64,000 nt of DNA from assembly GCA_014773175.1 (NCBI GenBank), contig VXCM01001370.1, positions 1 through 64,000 on the forward strand, given 5' to 3'. Position 1 is the stretch's first letter. Each line of letters starts with the position of its first letter. The translations under genes and the position numbers were made by a program. This stretch comes from Lucifuga dentata (Eukaryota > Chordata > Actinopteri > Ophidiiformes > Bythitidae). The notes below the pieces were generated by a model. That model was not told the origin of the DNA and did not search any database. It saw only the letters and a list, made by a program, of their open reading frames with translations. Below are positions 34,801 through 49,300 of this stretch, in pieces.

Positions 34801-37198
34801 GGAAGACTGAGTGGCTTATTATAAAGAAATCCCTGACTCTTTATTGTATTGTTACCACAATATTATATGGTTCATCCACTACAGTAATCTGTGCTGTCTG
34901 CAGTTGTAAATGCAGTAAATTGTTAATAAATGGATTTTTGATCTGAATGACCAGTAGCTAATTTCTACAAGACAAATGGTGAAACTTTCCATTCCTGGTG
35001 AATTCAAATGCTAATAAGACAATGTAAGTTATGGTGGAGGAGGATAACCAATAATTGATTTATTACTATTAATTTAATAACACAATACTTACAACTAGTA
35101 AACATTTTTCAAAGCATGTCTTATGAGAAATTCTTATATTTTATTTAATTAGTTGAAAGAACTGGAGTGCCTACTCGCAAAAGTGTCACAAACAGCTGTT
35201 TTGACTTTTAAAGCCATTTTCCAAGTTGCTAAATTCACTTGGACAAGAAATGAAACCTATAAAAAGGCACAGATCTTATTCATAGCCCTCACTGGTTTAA
35301 ATCTACAATATACGATCACCGAAAGTAAATGAAGCTTCTTGATGAGACTACTACAGGTCATTTCATCCGCAACTTACAGCGTTTAGAAAAGTGGATTTGT
35401 TGAGTTCAGGAAATATGATCTTAATTAAATTATCTGCAAATTTTAGTTCTAAACATCCATCAACTGACTGCAGTGATAACAGATAACTTGATTCTTGATA
35501 ACTCAAGAATGCATTTAAGTTGAGCCAAGCCAATAAAATAGAGGAGTTTTAGAGATTCACGCACACACACACACACCCATCTCGATGATGATGGATCCAG
35601 TGATTAAATTCCTGACGAGCCCTCCCCTCAAATGGTGTGATACCATAATGGTGTGTTGTGCTGGATTGACATCTCTCATGCTGCTGCAGGACAGGTTAGT
35701 GATCATATACTGCAGCTTTAAATTAGTGACGGCTATGAATAAAACCCACAGAGGCCATCAGCTGCATCATCCAGTCAAATTTTTCAATCAGATCAGTGAC
35801 CTGGTGCATTTTACATTTTCCTTCCTCTCTGACGTGCAGGGGCCCAATATTAATGTCAGTCCAGCTTGCAATTACCCACAATGTCCTTATGCTGTCTGTG
35901 AAGAATGAAAAGGATTGACGTCTTTCTGGCCATCTGCCACCACTTGATTTCTCCCCTATCTCTCTCTCTCTCTCTCTCTCTCCTGCCTTGCACATCTCTA
36001 ACTCTTCTTTGAGAGGATTAAGTGTGTTGCTATCTCTGTGCCATCAATGTGTAAATGTGTGCATTTTGATGTGTGTACTTGCTGCTGTGTCTGTCTTAAC
36101 ATTACCAAACACTGACGCGTGTCCCCTGTTATTACACAAAGTCCCTCCACAGACTGTGCGAGTTACTTAAGCAGCAGAAAAAAATACAAAAGAATTGCCA
36201 TTATTTTAAATAAATCTCTTAAGATTTTATTTCGTATGATATATATGTGACCTGGACCTGGTAATCTGAATTAAGACTTAAGGATGTGGGGAGGCAGTTG
36301 ATAACCTTCACTAAAATGAAAGGCAATCGGTGGGACAGAGGAGACTGATGTCATTTTACAAGCAATTAAGTACTCAAATGTATACATGAGAATAAAGTAA
36401 ATTAACTAGTAAATCAAAACTTACAATTAAACCCAAACCACAAATACAATGTATAGATAAATTGCAATAATAACAATATTAATATCAATAGTGACTGTTG
36501 TTGGAGAAAATGAGGTGATATGAAAGTAAAGCACCGAGAATGAGAATGTAAGAGATGCAAGAATGCAGAGAATTGTATAAAAATAATGCCTAATAATAAT
36601 AACTTTATACTTTAAGTTACATAAAACTATATTCTTGAGGTCTTCTAAGTTGTTTTATTTCATTTTCTCTCAGAAAAGTAAAGGAAGAAGAGGATAGCAT
36701 TATACTAAAAGGTGTACAACAGTAAAGGAGTAACTAATAACTCATGAATGTGCGTTAGAAGATGGCCTCAGCTCCAAGATACCTCATGAAGAGCAGAGGC
36801 TCAATTCTCTGTATCAGGAAAACGCAAGTTTAGGCATCCAGGAGTATTTTATATTTGGTTATAAAATTATATATTGAGACGTGATGGAGGTATAAAAAGG
36901 AAGGAGGTAAGTAAACTGGGGAAACAACTCTCAGGACTGGTTTTATGGGCCCTTATCAGACAATTTACAGAGTGTTGCCACATCTATGAATATTACGCTC
37001 AAAGCCAGCTTATCGATCATTGGAATCGCGCAACAGTCATATCGACTGACATGAAAATACAGAAGAAGCAGCCATATAATCACTAGGAAAACCACCACGG
37101 ATTCTCCTTGGAATTGCCACAGTGGACCAGTGCAGTACAGTGTGGAAAGTGTTGTGAAATACAAAGATATAGACAGAGAGAAGCTTTTTGAAATCCAA
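31809..37198. other. Intergenic region between convergent kcna7 and SLC1 gene
   Basis: About 5.4 kb with no recognisable exons. It must contain the 3' UTRs of kcna7 (from the left) and of the SLC1 transporter (from the right). Plus-strand AATAAA candidates for kcna7 lie near 32598, 32841, 33118 and 34053. Minus-strand candidates for the SLC1 gene lie near 36653 and 36227. It includes a MITE copy (32575-33113), a poly(A) pair around the N at 33244 and a (TC)n run near 35960. Open frames here look spurious. Confidence 0.5.
32575..33113 (-). mobile_element. TTAA-flanked MITE, copy 3 (diverged)
   Basis: About 539 bp, starting cttgaaggaccatgtatg and ending gtatggtcttttaa. The order of internal blocks (aatgaactgaaaccaatggc, then ggaaggtagg) puts it in the same orientation as copy 2. 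It is more diverged than copies 1, 2 and 4. It may lie in the kcna7 3' UTR and carries AATAAA motifs that could serve as poly(A) signals. Confidence 0.7.
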
Positions 37199-37375
37199 TC
37201 ATGGTAGGTCTCCAGGTGGGATGGCATGCCTCCGATCATACGCAGTATCATCACTCTCCTCTCCATCGCTCACTCCACCCAAAACTCTCTCCATCTCCTC
37301 TTCTGTTTCACTCTCTCGCCTCAGTCGCTCCCTTTCCCTGTCTCTCTCTCTGAAGGAGCGGTACATTGTGGGAAT
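37199..37375 (-). CDS. SLC1 gene last coding exon, charged C-terminal tail
   Basis: The exon encodes 58 residues (609-666), starting IPTMYRSF. It contains an Arg/Glu-rich helical-looking stretch, then [15 protein letters not shown], and ends GDLP. The acceptor ggcattctcag follows a pyrimidine-rich tract. The donor of the previous exon (ccag then gtatga) falls at the CAG of DNQ, and the phase 0 join keeps the frame. If this splice were skipped, translation would end one residue after DNQ at an in-frame TGA, so a shorter isoform by intron retention is possible. Confidence 0.75.
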   Translation of the reverse strand: MPTMYRSFRERDRERERLRRESETEEEMERVLGGVSDGEESDDTAYDRRHAIPPGDLP

Positions 37376-40300
37376 CTGAGAATGCCAAGAGAGTTAAATG
37401 AGTTCAAAGTTACACCATAGAGAGTAATAATAATGCATAGATCGAAGCATTAAAACCAGAAGCAGGTAAAAAGGCAGTAAAGGGTTCATACCTGGTTATC
37501 ATGGCTGGGCACGGCGCAGTAGCCCAGCTCTGTCCTGCAGAGGAGGCGTGGTGAAGGAGTACGTAAAGGCCGGGGAGAATGGGAGCAGACGGAGCGTGGC
37601 GAGGGAGAACGGATGGAACGTGGCGATGGAGATCGGATAGAACGGGGCGGAGAGTAAGTGAGCGAATGGGACTGGGAGAGACTGTGGTTGAGGTGGTTTA
37701 GTTTGAGTGGGCGAGGGGAGCGGGATGGTAACTCGGGTGGTCTCACAGGGGCAACCAGGTCTATCTCTGTAAGAATGGGGGGAGGAGGAATGAAATCGAG
37801 CTCCTCCTCGGGCAGGATAATTTGCATTTCTGCTGAGTCCAGTTCAGTGAGCTCCGCCCTCGACAAATGGTCCACAATTCTGGCACCGAATGAGTCGCCC
37901 ACCACGTTGATGGATGTACGCATTCTGTCACTGATCGGACAGACAGCATCGGCGTCAGCGAGGGAAATGAACAAATGGATGAATGGCAACAAGAGCTGAG
38001 TAATACTAATATCTCACAAATGGTACGGCTTATCCTGAAAAGTCATGTGACCAGAAGACATAACGTGAAGCTCAGAGCATTGATGTATCCACTGCTCCCA
38101 AATACCCTGCTGGAGTACTGAGTGAAGTACTCAAAGTACTAATACTACAGTGGAAAAATACTTCATTACAAGTTTTATGAAAATTGGTCCCTGACACTGA
38201 ATGTTAATACATCAATAATGAAAATCCTCAGAACTGGCGAAACAAGGTTTTTTTTTTTTTTTTTTTCACCTGATAGTGTGAAAAATACTTGTACTCCCAA
38301 TTTTGAGGAGTTTGGAATGAAATATTGAAATTTCTGGAATGAAAGAATAAAACAAATCCTAAAACTGGAGACACCAAAATTAATGTTTCTCACCAACAGG
38401 ATAAAAACACAGGAAAAAAACTCTAATTATATGACTTTTCATGCTTTGAAGTAGCATGAAATTGAAGGATTACATGCTAAATAAGGCTGAGATACAAGTT
38501 GTTTTTTAACCCAACAACAACATTTTATAATTTTATCTCTCTTTGACTTTCTTAATCTGCAAAGTAACTCATAACTCCAGTTATGAGTTACTTGTAATGG
38601 AGTAAAAATTTCCCCCTAAAATGTTGTGGAGCAGAAGTAGAAAGCAGCACAAAATGGAAATACTCAAGTACTTCAAAATTCTTTCGTACTTGAGTAAATC
38701 CACCTGAGTTACTTTCCACTTCAAGTCACCACGCATAAGCCTCCTGCTGCTCAGACACGTGACTCACAACAGCCAGTCGACAGCGATGAGCAGACTGATG
38801 TCCTGAGTGGGCAGCCCCACAGCCGTCAGGATTAACAGCATGGTGACCAGCCCGGCACTGGGAATACTGGCGGCTCCGACACTGGCCAGCGTGGCCGTCA
38901 TGCTGGGAAAGAGAATGAGACAAATGCTTTCAGACTGTTTGCCATCAGTGTGAATAGGTCAACATGTATTTCCATGATCTTGATCTGAAATGTATCGTGT
39001 CTTTGGTGCTGTTCAACTTTTGTATAAAAAGCAGCAGATGAGTTTCTGTGATACATATAGTTACCACATATTTTGTACTATAACCTTAAGGCTAATATTT
39101 CTCCTCTCTGTAGTCGCTCAGTGGTGGAACAAGTTACCCAACTCATTATATCTGTCAAATTCCTCTTGGTCTTTAAAAAAGGCCTAAAGCACCTGATAGA
39201 GTCCTTAAAGGACCATACCACCCATTTTGTGTGTTTGAGCCTAATATATTCAATTTTCATACACGTAATGTTACTGAAAATAATTTCCCAAAGAATACTA
39301 CTAGAGCGGTGAGTTAAAAAAAAATTTCCTGCCTTCCAGACCACCATTGGTTTCAGTTCATTCTGATACGCTATTAAAATCAACTTGTTGATACTTGAAA
39401 CGTTCTTGGGATAGGTAATCCATCATTGTGAACAACACATATAATCAGGTTTTTTCGAAGTTTTGTAATTTCAGCGTTAAAATGCAAAAACAAGTGCTGA
39501 GTCAATGTATGTCTCCACTGGGGAATATAGTCCCAAAAGAAGACCTGCATTTATGGAAAAATTTAACAACCGTGACTTTATCATTTTGCGTAACAATTAG
39601 CAGGTGAAACATCGATTTTTAAGGTGGGTATATCGCTTGAATATTTGGTTTTCAAAGATTAAGAGATTTTGCAAAATATCAGAAAAGCTGAAATACAGTT
39701 TCATCTTTGGAAAATGATTGTCAGTAACGTAACATGTATGAAAATTGAATATATTAGGCTCAAACATGGTNTCTTTGGAAAATGATTGTCAGTAACGTAA
39801 CATGTATGAAAATTGAATATATTAGGCTCAAACATGGTCCTTTAAACGTCTTGATGTTTTCTCATTGAACACCTTGTATTTGTCTGATATGAACAATCAA
39901 ACTCAAGATAAATGCATATTCATGTACTGCCTTGTATGGTTTGTGTATGAAAGTGGTATTGGGGGTAGAGAGGTGTGAGGGGAAAGGTTATTATGGTTTG
40001 ATGATCCAAGACAAAACTAAATCCTTTATGTTTCCTTTCTGGACTTCAGATCATCTTGCTGGATCAGGGCTGAATTCCATTCTTTTGTATTTTGTCTCCT
40101 TATAATTTGCCTGCGTCCACACCTACAGCTCCTCTCCTGAGGTTTCATCCATTTTCCGTACTTTACTATGATTTTTAGGGCGTTTTTCCCTTGTCTGCTT
40201 AGAGAGTTGGGGCTCGGTTGAGAATGTTTATGCGTAGGCCCGTAAAGCCCTCTGACACGTGTTATGTGATAGTGGATTACACAAGTATTCTGACTGAATG

Positions 40301-43300
40301 ACTTCATAATCTGTTTGGTTGTACAGAGAAAATGCTGTATGTTTTGATACATCTGTAATCAGAATTACTATCACTTCATCTTCGTTCCAGATTTGACTAT
40401 AGGCCACTCTGAGCACCGCGAACAGGCAAACTGCACGATGGTTTCACTCTAATCAGATCTCAAAAATCTGCAATACATCTTAATCACTTTTTACATGCCA
40501 AACTACATACATTTATTGTTATCACACAAGGACTTGGGGGGGGGGGGGGNGGGGGGGGGGGGGTAAATTGGAACATTAAAGACATTTGTGCTGCATACGG
40601 ATTTCATTTTACAGTACTGTTACAATAGATGATACAATACTGCTTTTGAAAATTAGTTTTTGGAATTTTGTGGTGAACATCAGGAGATGAAAGACACACA
40701 ACAAACAACTTCAAAGCAGTACAGAGCTTCATTTATAACCCCCGGCTGCCACAAGAAGAGTTTGATCCAAACTGGCTGGTTTAAATCAGAATCAAATTGT
40801 TTCCTGAAACCCCAGAAATATGGAACGAGGGTCTTATTACTTCAGAGTTTTATAGTGTCATGGTTATACATCATAATAACTAGTCTCAGACTGATGCTAT
40901 ATAAATATAGATTGGTCTACGGAGGAAAAGCAAAGACTACTGTCTTCCCTTAAACATAATTTACATTTGTGGTTTCTTGCTTTGACTGGATGTCAGAGTT
41001 TACTGATCTTTTTATTTGACATGGATAGTATTACATGTGAAACATATTCATGCAGCTGTGTTATATGCAGCTGAATTTCACCAGAGTTGCATCATGTGAC
41101 TTTGGGTTGGGCACTAGAAGGGCCACAATCAGCTCATAGCAAAACGACAACATAGACACTGAATTGTCATAAATGTTTGCATGTGTTACTATATACCTGG
41201 TAGTTAAAAATTACTGTCAAAATAATTCCTGGATATTTTTGGACATCAAAACAGAAATACACAGGAATTATATTAGATTAATATACAGGAAAACATTAGA
41301 TTAAGAGTTAATAAAATGATCAGTGGCAAATTAGATTTCTGTTTGCTAAAATAATTACAAGTCTGTACTTTACTGTTGTGTACAATGCACTAAACGTGTT
41401 GATGCATTTACTTTTGATTATATTCAAATTGTTTTCTGTAAAAATAAAGCTGCAGGATCAACCAAATTGCCAGCCTTCCATCACTAATCTCAGGTATAAT
41501 AACCTCAAAACTGTCTCGTTTCCACAAAAAGTGACAAAAGACCTGATAAAAGCACGAACAGAAAAATGCAGTTTTGTCTAAGACCTTGAGCCTTACCTGA
41601 CAGTGAAAATCTGTCCGCCATCCAGGCTAATTTCATTCATCTGGGCGATAAAGATGGCTGCCACCGCCTCGTACAGGGCAGTGCCGTCCATATTAATGGT
41701 GGCCCCTATGGGCAAGACGAAGCGAGTCACGCGCTTATCTATCTTCAGATTTTCCTCCAGACAGCGAAAGGTGACTGGTAACGTCCCCGCACTGAGAGAT
41801 GTTAGGAAAAAAGGTGAAAATGTGCAAAGATCAGATGTAATTTTAAACACATAAAATAAGTGGACAGGTGGTGAAAGATGAAAGTGCAAAGGTGAGGGGG
41901 AGTGGGGGTGAAATTGGGGTAGAGGCAAAAAAAAAAAATAAATTAGAAACATGAGTGGAGTGAGAGCGTCCTCTTAACAGCTGGTGTAGGCCACTGCTGC
42001 AATCCAACATGTGAATTAAAGGCATTTGATTCCTGGCCCTGCAAAGCTCGGGTCATAATATAATTACAGAAACCACTGATAGGATTACCCATACTCACTA
42101 ATGCCTCAATAATGTGCCAGAATGACAGTTGGTTTCAGCAGCGATGCAGAATCCCAGGCTGGCTGAGCCAAGCCGAGTCAGGCAGGATATAGCAGGGCCA
42201 GTTTGGCTGGTGACGACTAATCCAAAGGCTTAGACATTTACAACAGAGGATCTATCTGACTTGGACATGTCTATGATAGCCTGTGTTCACACACATTTGG
42301 CTCTGCTGTCCTTGTTTGTCAGTTCAGTTGCGTAAAACCAGAAATTTGCCTTTAGGTCTCTCCAATTCAACCCAAACATCTGAGAGAGAGTAGCAGGCTA
42401 TACGGTCAATCACAGCAACTACAGCAGCTGCTCAAGGAGGAGATGTTGTAAAAGAAACATGTGACACACACATGTTAACACATGCCAAAACACACAACAT
42501 CTCTGAGCACAGATGCATCACACACAGTTCCTGCCGGCTGTCGTACCTGCTAGCAGTACCCAAAGCAGTGATCCAGGCCTGGAAGATCCCCGTGTAGAAA
42601 GTAATGGGGCTTTTCCTGGTGATAGCAAAGAACAGCGCAGGAAGGATCAAGCCACCGTGGATCAAGAGACCAACTATGACGGTCACCATGTACAATCCAA
42701 GCTGCCTGGCAACCATCTCCAGGTCTCTGATTGCTGCAATCTTCCCAGCAATCAGCGAGGCAATGCCAACGGGAGAATACCTGGTCAGAACAGGACAGAA
42801 AATCAGGTTGAATCATGTTTTACACACGACTGAAGATGAGCAGGTTAAGTTAATCTGAGTAATTGTTTAAAAGCTAAAATATTACAGGATTTAGTTATTT
42901 ATACCTTTACTGAAGTGAAGAAACAGCAAGTCCAAGTGTCCTGAACTGCTACAGATATCCAACAACCTGGATAACCGAGAACTTCAAAAGCACCTCCACC
43001 TTCAGTTTTTCTGAGCATAACATAATTGATCATTGCTAGATCAATAGTTATTTGGTCTCCAAGCATGTTCTTGCATTTCTCCACCATCAATGGGAGCTGC
43101 TAAGGAGGTGATGTTTAATTCCTGCTGGTTAATTTTTTTGCATGAGGTCTAAAATTATCATCTCTTAATGGTAATAAGGATTCCAGCATCTTTTTAGTTT
43201 GTTTAGTTTATATAGTAGAAAAGAAAAAAAAAATCTGGTATATGTACCTTATTTTTATGGAAGCCCGTTTCNTTTTTTTTTTTTTTCAAGTGGCAGAAAC

Positions 43301-46300
43301 AGGCTTCCATAGTTTTTAACTTGAAGTTGAATTAATTATCATTTTGTCATTTCAGTCATGGTAACGTTATATCAGGCGGACATTCTGTGACAAATCAATC
43401 TTTATCACTGTCAATGGAGCATTTTCTGCACGTGAGGACATGATAGATTCTTGGATCTCATGTTTCCGGCGTTGGAGTGCAGTTGTTCACGTTCCTGAAT
43501 GCAGGCTGCTGTGGGATGTTTGTATTAAAGCAGCATCGCCCTTTAAGACCTTCCTGCTTCGACTCAAAGCAGGTCCCATCAGGACGACAGCTTGCTCTCC
43601 CAGGTCAGCTGCAAGTTGAACCCCGAGGATGGCATTTAGCGACAGTTGTTTGGTGGAGTATGCCGTGTATATGATTTGATGGATGCGTTCCTTGTATGAT
43701 ACGTGTTTTTGTATACACTGGACTCTGTGTTTGGCCAGCCCCATAGGCCCATGAGTAATCTGTTTATACAGTGTGAGTGATACGAACAAGGACACAATTC
43801 CTTTGGTGTCCAGCTGCACATGTAGATGGCCTTGGAGAGCTGCAAGACAAGCATCCTGCTGTTTTTCTTCCAACCGCCTACCCGTGCCCCCCCCCACACA
43901 CACCTCCCTCCCCTGCTCTCAGTGCCACTTCACTCTCTTTCTGTGTGACTCCTGGGTGTCCTGCGAAGCCTCAAGCCATACACAGTTCTCTGCAGACATG
44001 CTCTCACATGCATCTTTCCACATCCCACTGTCCCTCCTGCATCTGCTTTCTGCTCGGCTGCCAAGTGGCTCCTCTGCTGTCGGTGGATCCATTACAATTT
44101 GGAGATCTTCCACCCTGGCTCCCCTGGGAGCCTACAACATTGTTCCGGCCCCCCAGCTCCTGCTACTCCCCAGCATACCACAGTCTCCAGCATGTCCTGG
44201 GGAATCCCTCTCTTCACCTCCCCTTTGACTTTCAAACTCTCTCTTTCTCCGTCTTTCCATCTGTCTGCGTCCTTCACTCTCCCACTTTCTCTCTGTTCCT
44301 CTTCCTTTCTCTCCTTTTCGGTTTTTCCTGTTGCTTGTTCTCACAACTTGTTTTATGTACACAGTCGCAGCCTATCCATCATTGTCAGTGACCACTACGT
44401 GTGTGGTATCTTCAGAGTGTCATACCAATGCAGCCGTTGACCCACATGAGGAAAAAGAGAAAAACACACGCATGCCCATAGACACACAGACTCACACAGA
44501 CACGTACAACATGCCACTGACCACATGATTAAGGAAACAATCGTCATGATAATCTCGTTGAGGATGTTGAAGAATTCACACATGATCTTCGCTCTCTCCC
44601 CCATCCTGCTCATGCATACTCCAAAGGTGATGAAGAAGCCAATCAAACCTTGAGGAAGACACAAAGCAACATGCAACCTCCAACATGCACTGGAGAAAAG
44701 CCGTTCTCAATGCAAAGCAGAAATTATCAGGAAAATCGGAAGTTTCCGCAACCCAGTCCAACATTTGAGCGCTGAGCAAACTCACCGAGGACATTCATGC
44801 CCCATTTGTTTTCCAGCGTCTTTTTGTTGACCAGGATGGGCTCTGTTTGGTTCACTGCTACAGCTGAGACCTTTTTCAGCACTGTCTGCACCTGGAGGAG
44901 GACACGGCATTCAGATTGATCAATGTTTAGACTTTGAAACATAAATGACCTGAGATGATTTAGATCAGCAGAGTAAGAGCTAAGGGGAGAGAAGAATTAC
45001 AAGAAAGTTGAAAGTCGAAGGACAATTCCTGTCTGCAAAAGCAATTATGTCTTTTAGGATTACAATGAATCCCCAATGAGTAAAAAAAAAAAACGAGGTA
45101 GTAAAACAGAGATGGAGACAGAAAAGAGAGAGATGTACTGGAAGATACAAAGAAAAAAAGGAGAAAGTAGGAATCTATTAACTTAATGTACTCTCTTCAC
45201 CAGCAGCAACTGTGGCATCTCAGCATGCAGCAATGCAGATGAAAAAAGATTAGTAAAAGCTGAAGGGATGAATCTCACCCAGTCTAACAGAGACGTTTCT
45301 AATCAGTCAGACGAGAGAGGAAAAACAGACAAGACATCGTGATTACATCTTGGATTATCTTTTAAAAATGATAAGACTGGATAATCAGCAACCAAGTCTG
45401 TCAGAGATCCATCTACTGGCTGGTCCACCAGTAGCCAGCTGACCATTAATAAAATGGAATAAAATGGAAGGATTTGCATAAATGGCTCTAAAAAAAACCA
45501 GCAAAGGATTCAATGATTCAAAATAACACATTAATTTTTCATGGATTTTTAGTGTGCCTTTCCTGTTATTAGTTGTAGTTTAAAGACCAAAAATGACTAA
45601 AATGTCTTCAGTATTCTTAAATTTTAGTTCTGTTTTTAGAATTCCATGTATATGCATTTTAAAAATCCATGTTTGATGAGATACAGTATTAAAGGACCAT
45701 ACTGTCCATTTTGTATGTTTGAGCCAAATATATTCAATTTTCATACACATAATGTTACTGACAATCATTTCCCAAAGCATACTACTGGAACANATTCAAT
45801 TTTCATACACATAATGTTACTGACAATCATTTCCCAAAGCATACTACTGGAACAGTGAACTATTTTTTTTTTCCCTGCTTTCCAGACCGCCATTGGTTTC
45901 AGTTCATTCTGGTACCCTATTAAAATCAACTTGTTGATACTTGAAACATTCTTGGGATAGGTAATCCATCATCGTGAACAAGACATGTACTCAAGATTTT
46001 TTTCGAAGTTACGTAATTTTAGCGCTTAAGTGCAATAAAAAGTGTGGGTGGAGTGATCTGAAAATGCTTCCTGTTGTCACTTCTTCACTACAGCAATTGA
46101 ATGCATCACTAGGAAGCATTTTATCATCATAGCCTTTTTATCATGTTGGCATGGGAGTACGGATGCAAATTAGTCAATTTTGGCTAAATCTGGCATATTT
46201 ACATTTGATTGTTTATTAATGTGCATTGTCCCAATTAAATAAATANGGCTAAATCTGGCATATTTACATTTGATTGTTTATTAATGTGCATTGTCCCAAT

Positions 46301-49300
46301 TAAATAAATAAAATTGAAATTGAAATTTCTGAAGACAACCCTAACCAATGGTCTCTGAGTTTCATTCCATTCTGTCTGTTTAAAAGAAGGACAAACTAAT
46401 CAAAATACTAGTCAGAATCCATCTTTTTTAGATTAACACAAAAGGATCTTTCCAACATATCATATGACATGTAAATCTGACAATTATGAAGAGCCAAAAT
46501 AATACTGCAGACATGATTAGAAAAATTAAAAAGAAAAATTAAAGTTCTTTTTTTTCCAATCGTCCAGGTGACTGCAGTTCCATCCTAATTTATACTACTA
46601 GTGCAGCCACATAACACACACCTCTTACAATTCAATTATAGCTCTTATTTTATTTCAAGTGAATATTTATCTTTAAAAATCAAATATTTTTTTAAAAAAA
46701 TCAAATGTAGATGCTGACTGGTACCTGTTGGAAGCAGGCCTGCACCAGGTTCTCTGGAAAGAGGTTTCTAATCAGGTCTAGGAAGGCATCCAGACTGCTG
46801 ACCTCCTGGTTCTTGGTGGCCACGCTTGCCCTGCCTCCCCTCAGTTTGGGGTTCCCAGGGTGGATCCCCAAAACCAGGATGACCCCGAGGATGGCAGCGA
46901 TTATAGTGGTGGACATGTAGTACACCATGGCTCGACTTCCCATCCTGCCACTGGAACGAGCATCCAGACCAGCCAACCCTGCAACCGACAGATCAACACT
47001 AGTGTCAGGCTGAGCATATCAATTAGGTGGTTTATATTTCGATTCTGTAAGAAATATATATTAGGGCCAAAGTGATTTAAAATAATTTCACTGGACAATC
47101 TTTAGTAGAAGACTTTAACTGAAAAGATTTTTCAACCCTGTCAAAACCAAAAACCTTATTTGTGAACCCCAATCCAACAACACAGTATCTGTATTAGGCT
47201 TCAGAAACACCCACACTGATCTAGGCCTAATACTATGTGTGTGTGTCCATACTTGCATGTGTGTGTGTACTGGCACACCTGTGATCAGGCTGGAGATGAT
47301 GAGAGGCAGGATGAGCATCTTCAGCATCCTCATCAGGATTTCTCCAGGAAAGGAAACCAAAGTGATGGTGCTGCTGTCTGTCACCTGCATGTACCGCAAC
47401 AGCATCCCAAACCCTGCTCCCATAACAACTCCTAAAGAGAGGAGAGGAGAGGAAAGGAAAGGAAAGGTTTTTTCAAGTTGAGATAGAGTGATTTATTTGC
47501 ACAATTCTTCAAAAGAATGCAAATAAACTACATTTTCCTTCTTTAAACTTTTATTTTATTCAACTGTTAACCTTTGTTTTTAATGATTTTTTTTATTTTG
47601 GTCCAAACTATTTCAGAGTTTCTCCAACCATTGAATGGGTTTGGTCATCCTTCCTGCCTGAAAAAACCTCAAGCCTCAAGGATTTCATTAGTTAAGGTTC
47701 CGCTGAGAGCTTCAGTGCCCCATGAAGGAATTAATGCTCGTTCTGAGGCTTTTTAACTTTGACAAGGCTAAAAGGGTGTTTAAAATAGTAAGAAAAGGTT
47801 AAATTCTAAAGAAGATCAAAATTGGATTTAAAATGTTAGTAACAAATCTTAGCTATCGACCCTCAAAAAAACATTTAGTTGGAGACAGCTCAGAGTTTGT
47901 TAGCGGCCTACTTCACTTCCCCTGAAAAGTGTTATTTTACAGCTGACGGGCTGAGACTTCTGACAAATGAGATGCGACTTCTGTCATGTAAACATGTTTA
48001 AATAAAGTTTAAATTAGGGTTACAAATGACAGATAAAAATACCACACTCCATGATTTTTTTTTTTTTTTGACAATGAACACAGTTATGCGAAAACATACC
48101 AAAGTGTTTACAAAGGCCAACGAAAAACAACAAGAACCCCAGGATGTCTCACGGGAAAATAATCTCTGAGTGTGCATTTATTATGTGTTTTCATACTTGC
48201 TGCAACACATCAGTAACAATAAAAGTTTTCTACAACAGGATTTATGGTTTTACTTTTACGATTAAACGGAGGGAGATTTCAGGACTTTTTTCTCTCGTAC
48301 CCATGACAGTGAGTCCCAGCAGCAGGTTGTGGGTGTCCTGGCTGCAGTGATCTGCATCTTTAGCTTCTGTGTTGTCATCTCGCTTGTTTCCTTCTTTCTC
48401 CTTCTTGTTTTTGTTAGACTGGTTGGCCATCCGCTGGTTTGTCATCCTGCCTGCAGAGACGGAGAGCGACACGATTACCGTATATACTCGACTATAAGCC
48501 GACCCCCGATTTTGACCTGCAAATTTAGATTTTTAAAGAAACCCGTATATAAGCTGACCTCCTGATGTTGTTCCATCAAATTATTTGTTTAGCAAATTAC
48601 CTGTTTTTTCTGAGAATTGTCATAGTATTCCTGTGATTTTCTGAAAATAATCCACGTACCAGTAAACAGCTGATTACTGTAAGTGACGTTAGCTAACATT
48701 AAGTTTTCTGGACTCCTCTTCCTCATCTGAATCACATTGATGAAGGTAAGGAAAGCTTTACAAATGACCTATAATTATCACGGCGCTTATTTCTCTTATT
48801 TAACTGTGTAATTATGGTGAGGTTTTTTTTTTTTTTTTTTTTTTTTTTTNCACCCATTACGTGTTTTCAGTAATTATCCTGTACCTGAGTCGATGCGGGC
48901 CTGTCTATGTGCTGGATATTCCTCCATACAGAGTTTTGGAATTCCCTCACCCACTCCCTGATGTTGTTCCATCAGTTTATTTGTTTAGCAAATTACCTGT
49001 TTTTCTAGGTACAGTCATAGTATTCCTCTGATTTTCTGAAAATAATCCACTTAGTAAACATGATATATTTCAGCAGCTGATTACCGTAACTGACGGATCA
49101 CGGTTTACTGGCCGCCACAAAATGTGCTGGATAAGATGTTTAGTCAGGAAATATCTCATTCTAAGGTATGATTTAAACTATTTTTCATGGGTAGTGGTAA
49201 TGGGTAGCATTCCCACCCCTGAAAATTTCGTTCTCTGGGATCCAATTTGATTTACTCCTGTATAAGCCAACCTCCTGATTTGCATTGTGAAATTTGGTGA

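Noticed and set aside
43487..44391. Several overlapping open frames of 100-204 residues in an SLC1 intron
   Set aside because: They occur on both strands in a C/T-rich stretch. Composition is Ser/Pro/Leu/Cys-rich and no domain or splice structure supports them.
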